DNA of 64,000 nt from Corynebacterium marambiense (GTDB lineage Bacteria; Actinomycetota; Actinomycetes; Mycobacteriales; Mycobacteriaceae). The stretch is from assembly GCF_016342275.1 (NCBI RefSeq), contig NZ_JAEIOT010000007.1:310001-374000 (forward strand), written 5' to 3'. The stretch's first letter is position 1. Every line of letters starts with the position of its first letter. Below the pieces are notes generated by a model. That model saw only the letters and a list, made by a program, of their open reading frames with translations, had not been told where the DNA came from and searched no databases. Of the stretch, positions 1-9,022 are shown piece after piece. Both the position numbers and the translations under genes were made by a program.

Positions 1-560
<560 letters not shown>

Positions 561-595
561 ACAGGCGACAGGCGCACCCCCGAGCACCCGTAGCG

Positions 596-645
596 ACGGC
601 CCGGATCGTGATCGCCGGTATCGCAGATCCGGGCCGTTCTGTTGT
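596..645 (+). terminator. Intrinsic terminator after sigA
   Basis: A perfect 12-bp inverted repeat (596-607 with 626-637, ACGGCCCGGATC) closes an 18-nt loop and is followed by TCTGTTGT. It sits 35 bp after the sigA stop. The DUF418 gene converges from the right, so the hairpin could stop both transcripts. Confidence 0.8.
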
Positions 646-691
646 CTCCTGCCCAGCCAAGCCGGGATTTTCCGGGTAGGGGTCAGTGCTC

Positions 692-2026
692 TTACCTACC
701 CGGCTCTCCCCGGTCATCGACGATCGGATCGCGGCCGGCCACCGGCTGGCCCCAGTGCCGCGGTAGCCCCGCTCTCCCGTAGGCGAGCCTGCGGTGCAGC
801 CATTCCAGCGGGCCAGGACGACCGAGACGCTCGAGCACCACGGCGATCACCACCGTCACGAGCCAGACGACGATTCCTGCGGCGGTACCCGCGGCAGCGC
901 TGCCCGGGGTGACCAGATGGAGCCCGAAGGAGGAGAGGAACACCACGCACAGCACCGACTGGAGGACGTAGCCGGTCATGGACCGCCGCCCGAGGGCGAT
1001 GAGGGCCCTCGTGCAGAAATCCGGTCGATGCTCATCCCCCGCCGCACGCGCGGCATCAATCCTCCGCTGGAGGGGCACGCTGCCCAGGGCGATCGCCGCG
1101 ACGAGGCCCGGTCCGGTGAACATCCCGACGATGGCGTTGACCGCCTCCAGCCGTGGCGCCCAGCCGACCGGAGCCCAACCCGCCATCGACAGTCCCCACG
1201 GAAGCCCGACGAGAACCATGACGGCGACCGCGGCCCCGACAGCGGTCCACAACACCCGCAGGTGTCTCTCCGGATGTGTGAGCACGCCGTTTCGGGCGGC
1301 GACGAAACCGACGATGATCACGGGTGCGATCATCGCGAACTGGACCGGGAACAGGAACAGGGACCCGATGAGGACCATCCCGCCGACCGCGACGTATTCG
1401 CCGTAGCTGCTGAAGTCCAACGATCCCTGCATGTCGAGATCCGAGCTGAACATGATCATCGGGATCAGGAACAGCAGCGCGATCGCCTGGAGCACCGCGG
1501 CGATGATCAGCAACGTCCGGTCCCTGAGCGGGAGAAGGAAGGCGAGGATCACGCCCATCAGCCCGTAGAAGGTCATGATGTCGCCGTAGTAGAGCACCAG
1601 CATGTGCACGGCACCGAACGCAGCAAGGAAACCGTAGCGCCGGGCGAGTACCGCACGCGCCCCACTGACCGGGAAACCCCGGCGCCACAGACTGAGGGCG
1701 AGGAGCCCGAATCCGTAGCCGAGGAGCGTGGAGAACATCGCGACACCGCGGACGTGGATGAACAGTGCCCCGAACACCACGGCGAGACGGTCGTAGAGGC
1801 TGCCATCCGCGATTCCGCCCGCGGCGGCCGCCAGATCGGGTTCGTCGCCAACCGGGGCCAGCCAGGTACTGGTGATGTTCGCGATCGCGATACCGAGGAG
1901 CATGAGTCCCCGGGCGAGGTCCGGGCTCACGAGCCGCGCCCGCGGGGGCACCGTTGATGCACCGGTCGCGCGGTGTGAGTCGTCTCCGGACTTCTCCGGC
2001 GGTTTGTGTGAGGGGGATGTGCTCAC
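692..2026 (-). CDS. DUF418 family polytopic membrane protein
   Basis: Integral membrane protein of about 444 residues with nine or ten hydrophobic segments. The opening RLVSPDLARGLMLLGIAIANI and the C-terminal block ALGRRSMTGYVLQSVLCVVFLSSFG are the family signature of DUF418 (YeiB-like) proteins. Their function is not established; transport or acyl transfer has been suggested. I chose the GTG at 2026 because AGGAG lies 4-5 nt upstream; the frame stays open to a GTG at 2095, but those 23 residues do not look like protein. Convergent with sigA, and not clearly in an operon with the helicase gene upstream. Confidence 0.8.
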   Translation of the reverse strand: MSTSPSHKPPEKSGDDSHRATGASTVPPRARLVSPDLARGLMLLGIAIANITSTWLAPVGDEPDLAAAAGGIADGSLYDRLAVVFGALFIHVRGVAMFSTLLGYGFGLLALSLWRRGFPVSGARAVLARRYGFLAAFGAVHMLVLYYGDIMTFYGLMGVILAFLLPLRDRTLLIIAAVLQAIALLFLIPMIMFSSDLDMQGSLDFSSYGEYVAVGGMVLIGSLFLFPVQFAMIAPVIIVGFVAARNGVLTHPERHLRVLWTAVGAAVAVMVLVGLPWGLSMAGWAPVGWAPRLEAVNAIVGMFTGPGLVAAIALGSVPLQRRIDAARAAGDEHRPDFCTRALIALGRRSMTGYVLQSVLCVVFLSSFGLHLVTPGSAAAGTAAGIVVWLVTVVIAVVLERLGRPGPLEWLHRRLAYGRAGLPRHWGQPVAGRDPIVDDRGEPGR

Positions 2027-2113
2027 TGTTCTCCTGGTACGGATGTCGGGGACATTGTTCTCATGAGGTGCCGAGCCTACGCCCGTTCCACGCACTTCGG
2101 TGTCTCGGACTTC

Positions 2114-3823
2114 TCACCAGTCCCGCAGGTAGGCGATCCGGTCACGGAGTTGCTCCGCCGTACACAGTGCGGTCGGCGGGCCGCCGCAGTTCTGCCGGAC
2201 CTCGTTGTGGATGGCTCCATGTGGGCGCCCGGTCCTGCCGGAGGTGATGGACACCAGCGTGTTGAGTTCCTTACGTAGCCGGGGAATCTCGTCCGACGCC
2301 GTGGATTTCGTCTCCTCCTCCGCCTGGTTCCGTTGCACGGACCTTCTCTCCTGCTCGTGGCGGTGGTCCTCGGCGCGCGCCTCCACCTGTTCGGCCTGGC
2401 GCTGTTTGAGCAGCTGGCGCATCTGCTCCGCATCGAGCAGCCCCGGTAGACCGAGGTAGTCGGCTTCTTCGGCGGAGCCGGCAATTGTGCCGGTTCCGTA
2501 GGTTGAACCGTCGTAGATCAGCGAATCGAGTTCCGCCTCCGCGCCGATTGACTCATAGGACTTCGTTTCGTCCGGCTCGTTCTTCTCCCTGTTCGCCTCC
2601 ACGAGGAGCTCGTCGTCCCAGCCCTCCTTCACCCGGTCCGGTTTCCCCAGGACATGGTCGCGCTGGGTTTCCAGCCGGGAGGCGAGATCAAGCAGAACGG
2701 GAACCGACGGGAGGAACACCGACGCGGTCTCACCGGGCATCCGGGAACGCACGAACCGGCCGATGGCCTGAGCGAAGAACAACGGCGTCGATGCGGAGGT
2801 GGCGTAGACACCGACTGCGAGGCGCGGCACGTCGACGCCCTCGGAGACCATACGGACCGCGACCATCCACTCGTCCATCGAGTTCGAGAAGTCCTCGATG
2901 CGTTGCGACGCCCCAATCTCGTCGGAGAGCACGACCGTGACCGGGGTCGAGGACATGCTACCGAGGATCTTGGCGTAGGCGCGTGCCGTGGTCTTGTCCG
3001 TGGCGATGACCAGGCCACCGGCGTCCGGCATCCGCTCACGCAGCTGCATCAACCGCGTGTGCGCACCACGGAGGACCGCCGGGATCCAGTCACCCCTGGG
3101 GTCGAGGGCCGTCTTCCAGGCGCGGGCGGTCTGCTCGGCGTTGAGTGGTTCCCCGAGCCGCGCGGCGAACTCCTCCCCCGCCGAGGTACGCCAGCGGGCC
3201 TCACCGGAGTAGGCGAGGAACACGACCGGACGCACCACTCCGTCGGCGAGCGCGTCGGCGTACCCGTAGGTGTGGTCGGCCCGGGACTTGAGGTAGCCCT
3301 CCCCGTCGTCGGTGTACCGGACGAACGGGATCGCCGCATCATCCGAACGGAACGGGGTACCGGTCAGCGCGAGCCGACGTTCGACGTCGTCGTAGGCCTC
3401 CCGGATACCGTCGCCCCAGCTCTTAGCGTCACCACCGTGGTGGATCTCGTCGAGGATCACCAGGGACCTGTGCGCCGTCGCGACGGCGCGGTGCTTGTAC
3501 GGGTGCATCGCGACCTGCGCATAGGTGACCACGATGCCGTGGTACTCGGGATTGACTACACCGGCAGTGTTGGTGAAGTGCGGATCCAGCGAGAGCCCCA
3601 CGCGCGCGGCCGCCTGGGACCACTGCACCTTGAGGTGCTCAGTCGGCACGACCACGATAACCCGGTCGACGGTCCTGTTCCCCACGAGTTCGGTGGCGAG
3701 CCTCAGCGCGAAGGTCGTCTTGCCTGCACCCGGGGTTGCGACGGCGAGGAAGTCCTTCGGCTGGGCGGCCATGTACTTGTCCAGCGCCGCACGCTGCCAG
3801 GCGCGTAGTCTGCCGCCGCTCAC
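2114..3823 (-). CDS. SF2 DEAD/DEAH-type helicase
   Basis: Probable ATP-dependent nucleic-acid helicase or translocase, 569 residues. Walker A is TPGAGKTT (residues 30-37), the DExH box is DEIHH (125-129), a motif III-like LALTGTPFRSDD follows, and motif VI is QAIGRFVRSR in the second RecA fold. The charged, glutamine-rich C-terminal 140 residues match no domain I recognise. The GTG start overlaps the stop of the DUF3039 gene (GTGA at 3820-3823), so the two are translationally coupled. Layout resembles the COG1061 (SSL2-like) helicases kept near sigA/sigB in actinobacteria. Substrate is unknown. Confidence 0.85.
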   Translation of the reverse strand: MSGGRLRAWQRAALDKYMAAQPKDFLAVATPGAGKTTFALRLATELVGNRTVDRVIVVVPTEHLKVQWSQAAARVGLSLDPHFTNTAGVVNPEYHGIVVTYAQVAMHPYKHRAVATAHRSLVILDEIHHGGDAKSWGDGIREAYDDVERRLALTGTPFRSDDAAIPFVRYTDDGEGYLKSRADHTYGYADALADGVVRPVVFLAYSGEARWRTSAGEEFAARLGEPLNAEQTARAWKTALDPRGDWIPAVLRGAHTRLMQLRERMPDAGGLVIATDKTTARAYAKILGSMSSTPVTVVLSDEIGASQRIEDFSNSMDEWMVAVRMVSEGVDVPRLAVGVYATSASTPLFFAQAIGRFVRSRMPGETASVFLPSVPVLLDLASRLETQRDHVLGKPDRVKEGWDDELLVEANREKNEPDETKSYESIGAEAELDSLIYDGSTYGTGTIAGSAEEADYLGLPGLLDAEQMRQLLKQRQAEQVEARAEDHRHEQERRSVQRNQAEEETKSTASDEIPRLRKELNTLVSITSGRTGRPHGAIHNEVRQNCGGPPTALCTAEQLRDRIAYLRDW

Positions 3824-4071
3824 TTCTTGCGCAGGGACCGGTAGACACGCTCACAGTCGGGGCATACCGGCGATCCGGGCTTGGCCTGCTTGGTCACGGG
3901 AAAGGTCTCTCCGCACAGCGCAACCACCATGCGGCCGGAGACGGCCGACTCGACGATCTTGTTCTTCTTGACGTAGTGGAAGAACTTCGGGGTGTCGTCG
4001 GACGTCGTCGTGTCTTCCCGGACATCGGGACGTTCAATGGTTTTCGTCGTGGTGTTCACGGAACCCATCAT
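3820..4071 (-). CDS. DUF3039 small zinc-ribbon-like protein
   Basis: A protein of 82-83 residues. The segment FFHYVKKNKIVESAVSGRMVVALCGETFPV followed by KPGSPVCPDCERVY is characteristic of DUF3039; the cysteines (C53, then CPDC) suggest a metal-binding knuckle. Two adjacent ATGs (4071, 4068) can start it. The frame is open much further upstream, but that part is antisense to the DUF3099 and methyltransferase genes. It overlaps the helicase start by 4 nt, implying joint synthesis and perhaps a physical partner of the helicase; that last point is inference from gene order. Confidence 0.8.
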   Translation of the reverse strand: MMGSVNTTTKTIERPDVREDTTTSDDTPKFFHYVKKNKIVESAVSGRMVVALCGETFPVTKQAKPGSPVCPDCERVYRSLRKK

Positions 4072-4104
4072 GCCCCAATCCCGGCCCCCCGGGCACAACA
4101 GGGT

Positions 4105-4110
4105 TATCGT
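4105..4110 (+). promoter_or_regulatory. -10 element (TATCGT), leaderless candidate for DUF3099 gene
   Basis: TATCGT ends 6 nt before the ATG at 4117 and there is no Shine-Dalgarno sequence, so transcription should begin at or next to the start codon. Confidence 0.5.
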
Positions 4111-4116
4111 GGGATC

Positions 4117-4665
4117 ATGGTGCAGCAGCGGAGCGACGATGAGTCCGGAGGTGATTCCGGTGGTCACACGTCCGCCGACCGATCCTCCCGGGACAGCGTC
4201 GCCGCCGCGGCATCGGCGCCCGCGCGGCGCCGGGGACTGCGCCGGTTGCTCCCCCGGCGCGGCCGGGTCGAGCTCATCACCGACGCCCGCCAGACCCCGC
4301 TGGACAACCTGAACGCGAGACGCAGGAAGTACGCGATCCTGCAGGGTTCTCGAATCCCGTTTCTTCTCGCGAGTGCGGCGACCTGGGTCTGGTGGGAGAA
4401 CACGTGGATCTCGGCGATTCTCTTCCTCATTTCGGTCCCGCTGCCGTGGATAGCGGTCGTCATCGGCAACGGCGCCGGTGAACCCCGGGACCCCAGGGTG
4501 AAACAGGTCTACAAACCGGCCGTGATCCGCGAACGGAACGCCCAACATATACTGCAGACCGACAGAACCCCCGAGCTGGGGCCCACCATCGTCGATTCCG
4601 AAGGAGACGGAACGACATCCCCCGGGTCCGCGGACTCCGGTGGGCCCGTCATAGATCACGACTGA
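4117..4665 (+). CDS. DUF3099 family membrane protein
   Basis: A 182-residue protein with a basic, low-complexity N terminus (to about residue 50), then ELITDARQTPLDNLNARRRKYAILQGSRI, the conserved DUF3099 block, followed by two hydrophobic segments (PFLLASAATWVWWENTW and ISAILFLISVPLPWIAVVIG). The C-terminal 70 residues are hydrophilic and end in a Gly/Ser/Asp tail. DUF3099 has no assigned function. The ATG at 4117 is set by the first residues after the -10 element and by divergence from the DUF3039 gene at 4071. Confidence 0.8.
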   Translation: MVQQRSDDESGGDSGGHTSADRSSRDSVAAAASAPARRRGLRRLLPRRGRVELITDARQTPLDNLNARRRKYAILQGSRIPFLLASAATWVWWENTWISAILFLISVPLPWIAVVIGNGAGEPRDPRVKQVYKPAVIRERNAQHILQTDRTPELGPTIVDSEGDGTTSPGSADSGGPVIDHD

Positions 4666-4719
4666 CCCGCCGGACCAGTCCCGGCGGAGGCAATCCACCG
4701 TTCTTCCGAGGAGTTTCCC

Positions 4720-6330
4720 TTGCCCGACGCCCTTTCCGCAGCTGTACCCCACCTCGTCCGGGTCTTCGGGGAACATGGTTTCACCGAGAGCGGGATCTCG
4801 GCCCAGTTGGGCGCGGCCGCGGCCGCGGCCCTGCTCCGCGGCGAGTCCGCGGCGGTGCTGCGGGCGACGGACGGATCGGGCGACCCCGGTAGGGCCGAGC
4901 TCATCCGGGTGTTCCTGCTCCGGCAGCCGACCGGACGCCGGGAACTCGCCGAGCTTCTCGGCACGAGGACGGTCGGGCTCCTGGATGACGCCGGGGTGTT
5001 GGAGCATGAACCCGGATCCGGCAAGGTCCGGATCTCGGTGGACATTCGGCCCCGGACGATCGACGGCGCCGACCGGTGGGTCTTCGCGGACCCGGATCCG
5101 GCGGTGAGCGACCGGAGCCCCGACCCGGATCACGTCCCGGGTGTCGGTGCGGCCTCACTCTCTCTCCTGCAGGCGACACCGACCACCCCGGTGGACAGCG
5201 TTCTCGACCTCGGAACGGGGTGCGGGATTCAGTTGCTCGGGCAGCTGAGCTGCGCGGAACGGATAACCGCCACGGACATCCACGATCGTGCCCTCGACTT
5301 CGCGGAGGCGACTCTCGCAGGCACCGGGATCCCGGTGACCCGGGAGGGACGGCGGGTGAGCCGCACCGAGTCCAGCAGCGGCGGCGTGGCGATGGTGGAT
5401 CTGCGCCGCGGGTCGTGGTTTGAACCGGTCTCCGGGATGCGATTCGACCGGATCATCGCGAACCCGCCGTTCGTGGTCAGCCCCGGTGGCGGGTTCGTCT
5501 ACCGGGACTCCGGTCTCGACCTGGATGCCGCGAGTCAGCTCGTCGTGTCAGGCGCCGTGGAACACCTGAAGCCCGGTGGTACCGCGCATCTACTGGCCTC
5601 GTGGGTGCATACCGCTGCAAGCTCCTGGACCCAGCGCGTGGCGTCATGGATCCCGGACACCGGTGTGGCCGCGTGGATCCTCCAGCGGGATGTCGCGGAT
5701 CCGGAACTGTACGTCTGCACCTGGCTACGGGACGGCTCCGTCGATCCCCGCTCCCCGGAAGGGGCGCGGAGCACGATCGAGTGGCTGGACCACTTCGCGG
5801 ACAATGACGTTACCGGCATCGGGTTCGGGTTCGTCGCTCTCCAGCGGATCGATGACGACCTGCCCTCCGAGGTCACCGCGGAGGACTTCCGGATGAATGA
5901 CACCTCCGACCTCGGCACTGAGGTGACCGAGTTCTTCACCCGCTCCGCCTGGCTTCGGGGCAGGACAGCCGACGAGGTGGCGGACTCCCGGTTCCTGGTG
6001 CGTCCCGGGGTCGCCGTGGAGGATGTCCGCACCACCGATGACGAAGCGTGTCGGGGTTTCCGCCCAGCGGCCCTCCGCATCAGCCGGACCGAGGGGCCAC
6101 GGTTCACCCACGACATCGACGAACACCTGCTGGCGATCCTCTCCGGGCTCCACCCGGAGGGCCTCAGCCTCGCGGAAACGGTGGAACTCTACTGCGCCGC
6201 ACGGGGACTGGATTTCTCCCTGGTTCTCCCCGAGGCCACCGCCGCGGTCGTGGATCTCATCCGTCACGGTATCGTGTTGCCCGCGGACATCACCGTCAGC
6301 GACGACGAGGCACACGAGGTGCCCCGGTAG
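4720..6330 (+). CDS. Class I SAM-dependent methyltransferase, RsmC/PrmC-like
   Basis: Probable N-methyltransferase acting on RNA or protein, 536 residues. The SAM-binding motif I is [10 protein letters not shown] (161-170) and the catalytic NPPF (248-251) is of the type found in N6-adenine, rRNA (RsmC) and glutamine (PrmC) methyltransferases. The N-terminal 150 residues and the C-terminal 190 residues form actinobacterial extensions (DUF7059/DUF7782-type). It starts with TTG at 4720, supported by GAGGAG six nt upstream. The dtd gene begins 16 nt after its stop, also with TTG, so the pair is probably one operon. The target cannot be deduced. Confidence 0.85.
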   Translation: MPDALSAAVPHLVRVFGEHGFTESGISAQLGAAAAAALLRGESAAVLRATDGSGDPGRAELIRVFLLRQPTGRRELAELLGTRTVGLLDDAGVLEHEPGSGKVRISVDIRPRTIDGADRWVFADPDPAVSDRSPDPDHVPGVGAASLSLLQATPTTPVDSVLDLGTGCGIQLLGQLSCAERITATDIHDRALDFAEATLAGTGIPVTREGRRVSRTESSSGGVAMVDLRRGSWFEPVSGMRFDRIIANPPFVVSPGGGFVYRDSGLDLDAASQLVVSGAVEHLKPGGTAHLLASWVHTAASSWTQRVASWIPDTGVAAWILQRDVADPELYVCTWLRDGSVDPRSPEGARSTIEWLDHFADNDVTGIGFGFVALQRIDDDLPSEVTAEDFRMNDTSDLGTEVTEFFTRSAWLRGRTADEVADSRFLVRPGVAVEDVRTTDDEACRGFRPAALRISRTEGPRFTHDIDEHLLAILSGLHPEGLSLAETVELYCAARGLDFSLVLPEATAAVVDLIRHGIVLPADITVSDDEAHEVPR

Positions 6331-6346
6331 TTCGAAGGAGGATTCC

Positions 6347-6787
6347 TTGAAAGCTGTTCTGACCCGAGTTTCCCGTGCCAGCGTCGCCGTCGACAATCAG
6401 GTGGTGGGTGAGATCAACTGCCCGGACACCTGCGGACTGCTCGCTCTCGTCGGCGTCGCCCGCGGCGACGGCGAGAATCCCTCACGGGTTGAGACCATGG
6501 TGCGGAAGATCGCCGAGCTGCGGATCCTGCCGGACGAGGAATCCGTGGAGTCGGTCGATGCTCCGGTCCTCCTCGTCAGCCAGTTCACGCTCCAGGGGCG
6601 CACCGCGAAGGGGCGTCGGCCGAGTTGGTCCGACGCCGCCCCCGGTGACGAGGCCGAGCCGGTGATCGCCGCCATCGCGGAAGGTCTCCGTGCCCGGGGG
6701 ATCACCGTCGCCGAGGGCCGGTTCGGGGCGATGATGCGGGTCTCCTCCGTCAACGAAGGGCCGTTCACCGTCCTCGTCGACTGCTGA
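6347..6787 (+). CDS. dtd: D-aminoacyl-tRNA deacylase
   Basis: Removes D-amino acids (and glycine from mischarged tRNA-Ala) from tRNA in the cytosol. The 146-residue length is standard. It carries the SQFTL motif (78-82, Thr81 at the active site) and the Gly-cisPro motif (G138-P139 in [12 protein letters not shown]), which together define Dtd. Start is TTG at 6347, preceded at 5 nt by AAGGAGG; the frame runs open upstream but only through antisense/other-frame sequence of the methyltransferase gene. Likely co-transcribed with that gene. Confidence 0.93.
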   Translation: MKAVLTRVSRASVAVDNQVVGEINCPDTCGLLALVGVARGDGENPSRVETMVRKIAELRILPDEESVESVDAPVLLVSQFTLQGRTAKGRRPSWSDAAPGDEAEPVIAAIAEGLRARGITVAEGRFGAMMRVSSVNEGPFTVLVDC

Positions 6788-6826
6788 ATTACGAGATTCC
6801 GTATTGCCAACCTGCAGATACTGACC

Positions 6827-6841
6827 CCCGGAGTCTCCGGG
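6827..6841 (+). terminator. Short hairpin after dtd
   Basis: CCCGGA-GTC-TCCGGG forms a 6-bp stem with a 3-nt loop 40 bp after dtd. It has no T-tract, and its right arm overlaps the -35 element of the sigB promoter, so it may be only a weak terminator. Confidence 0.35.
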
Positions 6842-6867
6842 AACTATCCCAGCACCTTGTCCGTTAA
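6839..6867 (+). promoter_or_regulatory. Sigma-H (SigR/ECF)-type promoter of sigB
   Basis: GGGAAC (6839-6844), 17 bp, CGTTAA (6862-6867) matches the sigma-H consensus known from corynebacteria and streptomycetes (GGAA, 16-19 bp, GTT). The predicted transcript starts near 6873, 30 nt before sigB. sigB is a known sigma-H target in C. glutamicum. Confidence 0.75.
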
Positions 6868-6902
6868 ACGGATTGAGAACCCGATGAAAGCAGGAGGCCA
6901 GT

Positions 6903-7892
6903 ATGACGACCACGTCCCAGCAGGGCATCGATGTCGAGGAGCCCGACCGCGGATCACGTCGGGGCCAGACCAATGACAATCCGTCAGCTGACCTGGTCCG
7001 CGTCTATCTCAACGGAATCGGGAAAACGGCACTCCTCACTGCCGAAGACGAGGTGCATCTGGCTCAAACCATCGAGATCGGCCTGTACGCCGACCATCTG
7101 CTCGCAGACCCCGGCAAGAAGCTGACGCGGGCGATGAAGCGTGATTTGAAGGTCCTGTCTAAGCAGGGAAAACAGGCTCGGTCGCACCTGCTCGAGGCCA
7201 ATCTGCGCCTCGTGGTCAGTCTGGCGAAACGCTACACGGGCCGCGGAATGCCCCTTCTTGATCTCATCCAGGAGGGCAACCTCGGTCTCATCCGCGCGAT
7301 GGAGAAGTTCGATTACACCAAGGGGTTCAAGTTCTCCACGTATGCGACCTGGTGGATCCGTCAGGCGATCACCCGTGGCATGGCGGACCAGTCCCGCACC
7401 ATCCGTCTCCCGGTTCATCTGGTCGAACAGGTCAACAAGCTCTCCCGGATCAAGCGCGAGCTCTACCAGAGCCTCGGACGCGAAGCCACCAACGAGGAGC
7501 TCGCCGAGGAGAGTGGCATCGACGAGTCCAAGATCGAGATGCTCCTCCGGCAGTCCCGAGACCCAGTAAGCCTCGATATGCCCGTTGGTGCCGATGAGGA
7601 GGCGCCGCTCGGGGATTTCATCGAGGATTCCGATGCGACCGATGCCGAAGCAGCGGTGGTCGCTTCCCTCCGGCACTCAGACGTCCGCGCGGTGCTCGCA
7701 TCGTTGGAGGTCCGTGAGCAAGAGGTCATCCGGCTGCGGTACGGACTCGATGACGGCGTGCCCCGAACACTCGATCAGATCGGCAGGCGCTTCGGGTTGT
7801 CCCGGGAGCGGGTCCGTCAGATCGAACGCGAGGTGATGAGCAAACTCCGCGACGGGGAACGTGCGGACAAGCTCCGCGCCTACGCAAACTGA
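6903..7892 (+). CDS. sigB: Group 2 sigma factor SigB
   Basis: Non-essential principal-like sigma factor for stress and transition-phase genes, 329 residues. Region 1.2 is [21 protein letters not shown], region 2 is [43 protein letters not shown] (with the -10 reading helix), and region 4 is [22 protein letters not shown]. The acidic 1.1 domain of a primary sigma is missing, as expected of SigB. ATG at 6903 is preceded by AGGAGG (6892-6897). dtxR follows in the same direction 392 bp later with its own promoter region. The sigma-H-type promoter upstream places SigB under heat and thiol stress control. Confidence 0.95.
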   Translation: MTTTSQQGIDVEEPDRGSRRGQTNDNPSADLVRVYLNGIGKTALLTAEDEVHLAQTIEIGLYADHLLADPGKKLTRAMKRDLKVLSKQGKQARSHLLEANLRLVVSLAKRYTGRGMPLLDLIQEGNLGLIRAMEKFDYTKGFKFSTYATWWIRQAITRGMADQSRTIRLPVHLVEQVNKLSRIKRELYQSLGREATNEELAEESGIDESKIEMLLRQSRDPVSLDMPVGADEEAPLGDFIEDSDATDAEAAVVASLRHSDVRAVLASLEVREQEVIRLRYGLDDGVPRTLDQIGRRFGLSRERVRQIEREVMSKLRDGERADKLRAYAN

Positions 7893-8284
7893 GTCCCTGG
7901 ACTGTCGAGTTCCGCCTCATTCATCGCACGTCTGCCCCACTTCTCCCTACGAAACGGTACGCTAGTTCGATAACGGATATCCGCCGGAGGTCCGGTTCAT
8001 AACCAGCTTCACTTCTTGATTTTGTACCGAGGCGGTACTCCCGCTCGCCGCATGGAACCGTGAGAACCGGCAACACGTGGGGGACAGCGGGGGTAGTCAC
8101 GCTGTCCCACGGGAACAACATGGTCCCTTTTCTCGTTGATCGGTATGCGACGGTAGTAGACGTCCAGACCAACCACCGAACGTGGTCCTGGCTCCGTCGG
8201 ACTTCCGGTGCTCGATGAAGTGAATACGGCATAATTATATTTATCTATCGGGCACATTAAAACCTGAGGAAAGGCGTTATCTCC
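7893..8284 (+). promoter_or_regulatory. sigB-dtxR intergenic region with dtxR promoter
   Basis: 392 bp without a convincing gene. It holds a perfect 9-bp inverted repeat (8081-8089 with 8100-8108, GGGACAGCG, 10-nt loop), then an AT-rich patch at 8229-8249 with a candidate -10 (TATATT, 8236-8241) for dtxR, and the dtxR ribosome site GAGGAAAGG (8266-8274). The hairpin is not followed directly by a T-run. Confidence 0.5.
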
Positions 8285-8968
8285 GTGAAGGACCTGGTCG
8301 ACACCACTGAAATGTATCTCCGCACCATCTACGAGTTGGAGGAAGAAGGCGTCGTCCCACTGCGCGCACGCATCGCGGAGCGCCTCGAGCAGTCTGGTCC
8401 CACGGTGAGTCAGACCGTGGCCCGGATGGAGCGCGACGGACTCGTCCACGTCGCCCCTGACCGGAGCCTCAAGATGACGGACATCGGCCGGTCGACCGCC
8501 ATAGCGGTCATGCGCAAACACCGACTCGCGGAACGTCTCCTCACCGATATGATCGGCTTGGACATCCTCAAGGTCCACGCAGAAGCATGCCGGTGGGAGC
8601 ATGTCATGAGTGTTGAGGTCGAGCAGCGGCTCGTCGCCGTACTCGATGACGTTTGCTCGAGCCCCTTCGGCAATCCGATTCCGGGGCTGAAGGAGCTTGG
8701 TGTCGAGAACGCGAAGGAGGTCGCGTTCGGGGAACGAGCAGTCGACCTTCCTCAGGATCAGACACTGACGTGTCGGGTACTGCAGTACAACGAGATCCTC
8801 CAGGTCGATGTGGAACAGCTGAAGGCCCTCATCGATGCCGGGATCACGATCGGCACCGAGGTTGAGGTCACGAACACCGATGGGGTCGTCACTCTCACCC
8901 TGGACGGAAACAGCGTCACCGTGGATCAGGATCTCGGACACGCGGTCCGCCTGGAACGCCTGGGCTGA
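8285..8968 (+). CDS. dtxR: Iron-dependent repressor DtxR
   Basis: Fe2+-activated master repressor of iron uptake, siderophore and haem genes. At 227 residues it closely follows the diphtheria repressor: the winged-helix N terminus with recognition helix [16 protein letters not shown] (37-52), ancillary-site ligands H79, E83 and H98, primary-site ligands M10, C102, E105 and H106, and the SH3-like C-terminal domain. All metal ligands are intact. Start is GTG at 8285, giving the canonical [12 protein letters not shown]. In C. glutamicum and C. diphtheriae, as I recall, galE follows; here a terminator and a convergent DUF4192 gene follow instead. Confidence 0.97.
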   Translation: MKDLVDTTEMYLRTIYELEEEGVVPLRARIAERLEQSGPTVSQTVARMERDGLVHVAPDRSLKMTDIGRSTAIAVMRKHRLAERLLTDMIGLDILKVHAEACRWEHVMSVEVEQRLVAVLDDVCSSPFGNPIPGLKELGVENAKEVAFGERAVDLPQDQTLTCRVLQYNEILQVDVEQLKALIDAGITIGTEVEVTNTDGVVTLTLDGNSVTVDQDLGHAVRLERLG

Positions 8969-8982
8969 TTCGCGCTGGACCG

Positions 8983-9019
8983 GGCTGTGGGGCCGACCTG
9001 ATCGGTCGGCCCCACAGCC
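8983..9019. terminator. Bidirectional terminator between dtxR and DUF4192 gene
   Basis: A perfect 16-bp inverted repeat (8983-8998 with 9004-9019) closes a 5-nt loop. It lies 14 bp after dtxR and 3 bp after the end of the convergent DUF4192 gene. There is no T-run, as is common for actinobacterial I-shaped terminators. Confidence 0.85.
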
Positions 9020-9022
9020 ATA

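Noticed and set aside
794..1957. Long open frame on the plus strand across the DUF418 gene
   Set aside because: Antisense to a clear membrane protein; composition is rich in Arg, Asp, Glu, His and Gln, typical of reverse reading of a high-GC gene, and it lacks a ribosome site.
2654..3808. Open frame on the plus strand across the helicase gene
   Set aside because: Mirror of the helicase coding sequence; no recognisable motif.
7921..8232. 103-codon minus-strand frame in the sigB-dtxR gap
   Set aside because: No ribosome site, no family resemblance, low-quality composition; it covers the dtxR promoter region.
8009..8941. 310-codon minus-strand frame
   Set aside because: Antisense to dtxR, which is certain.
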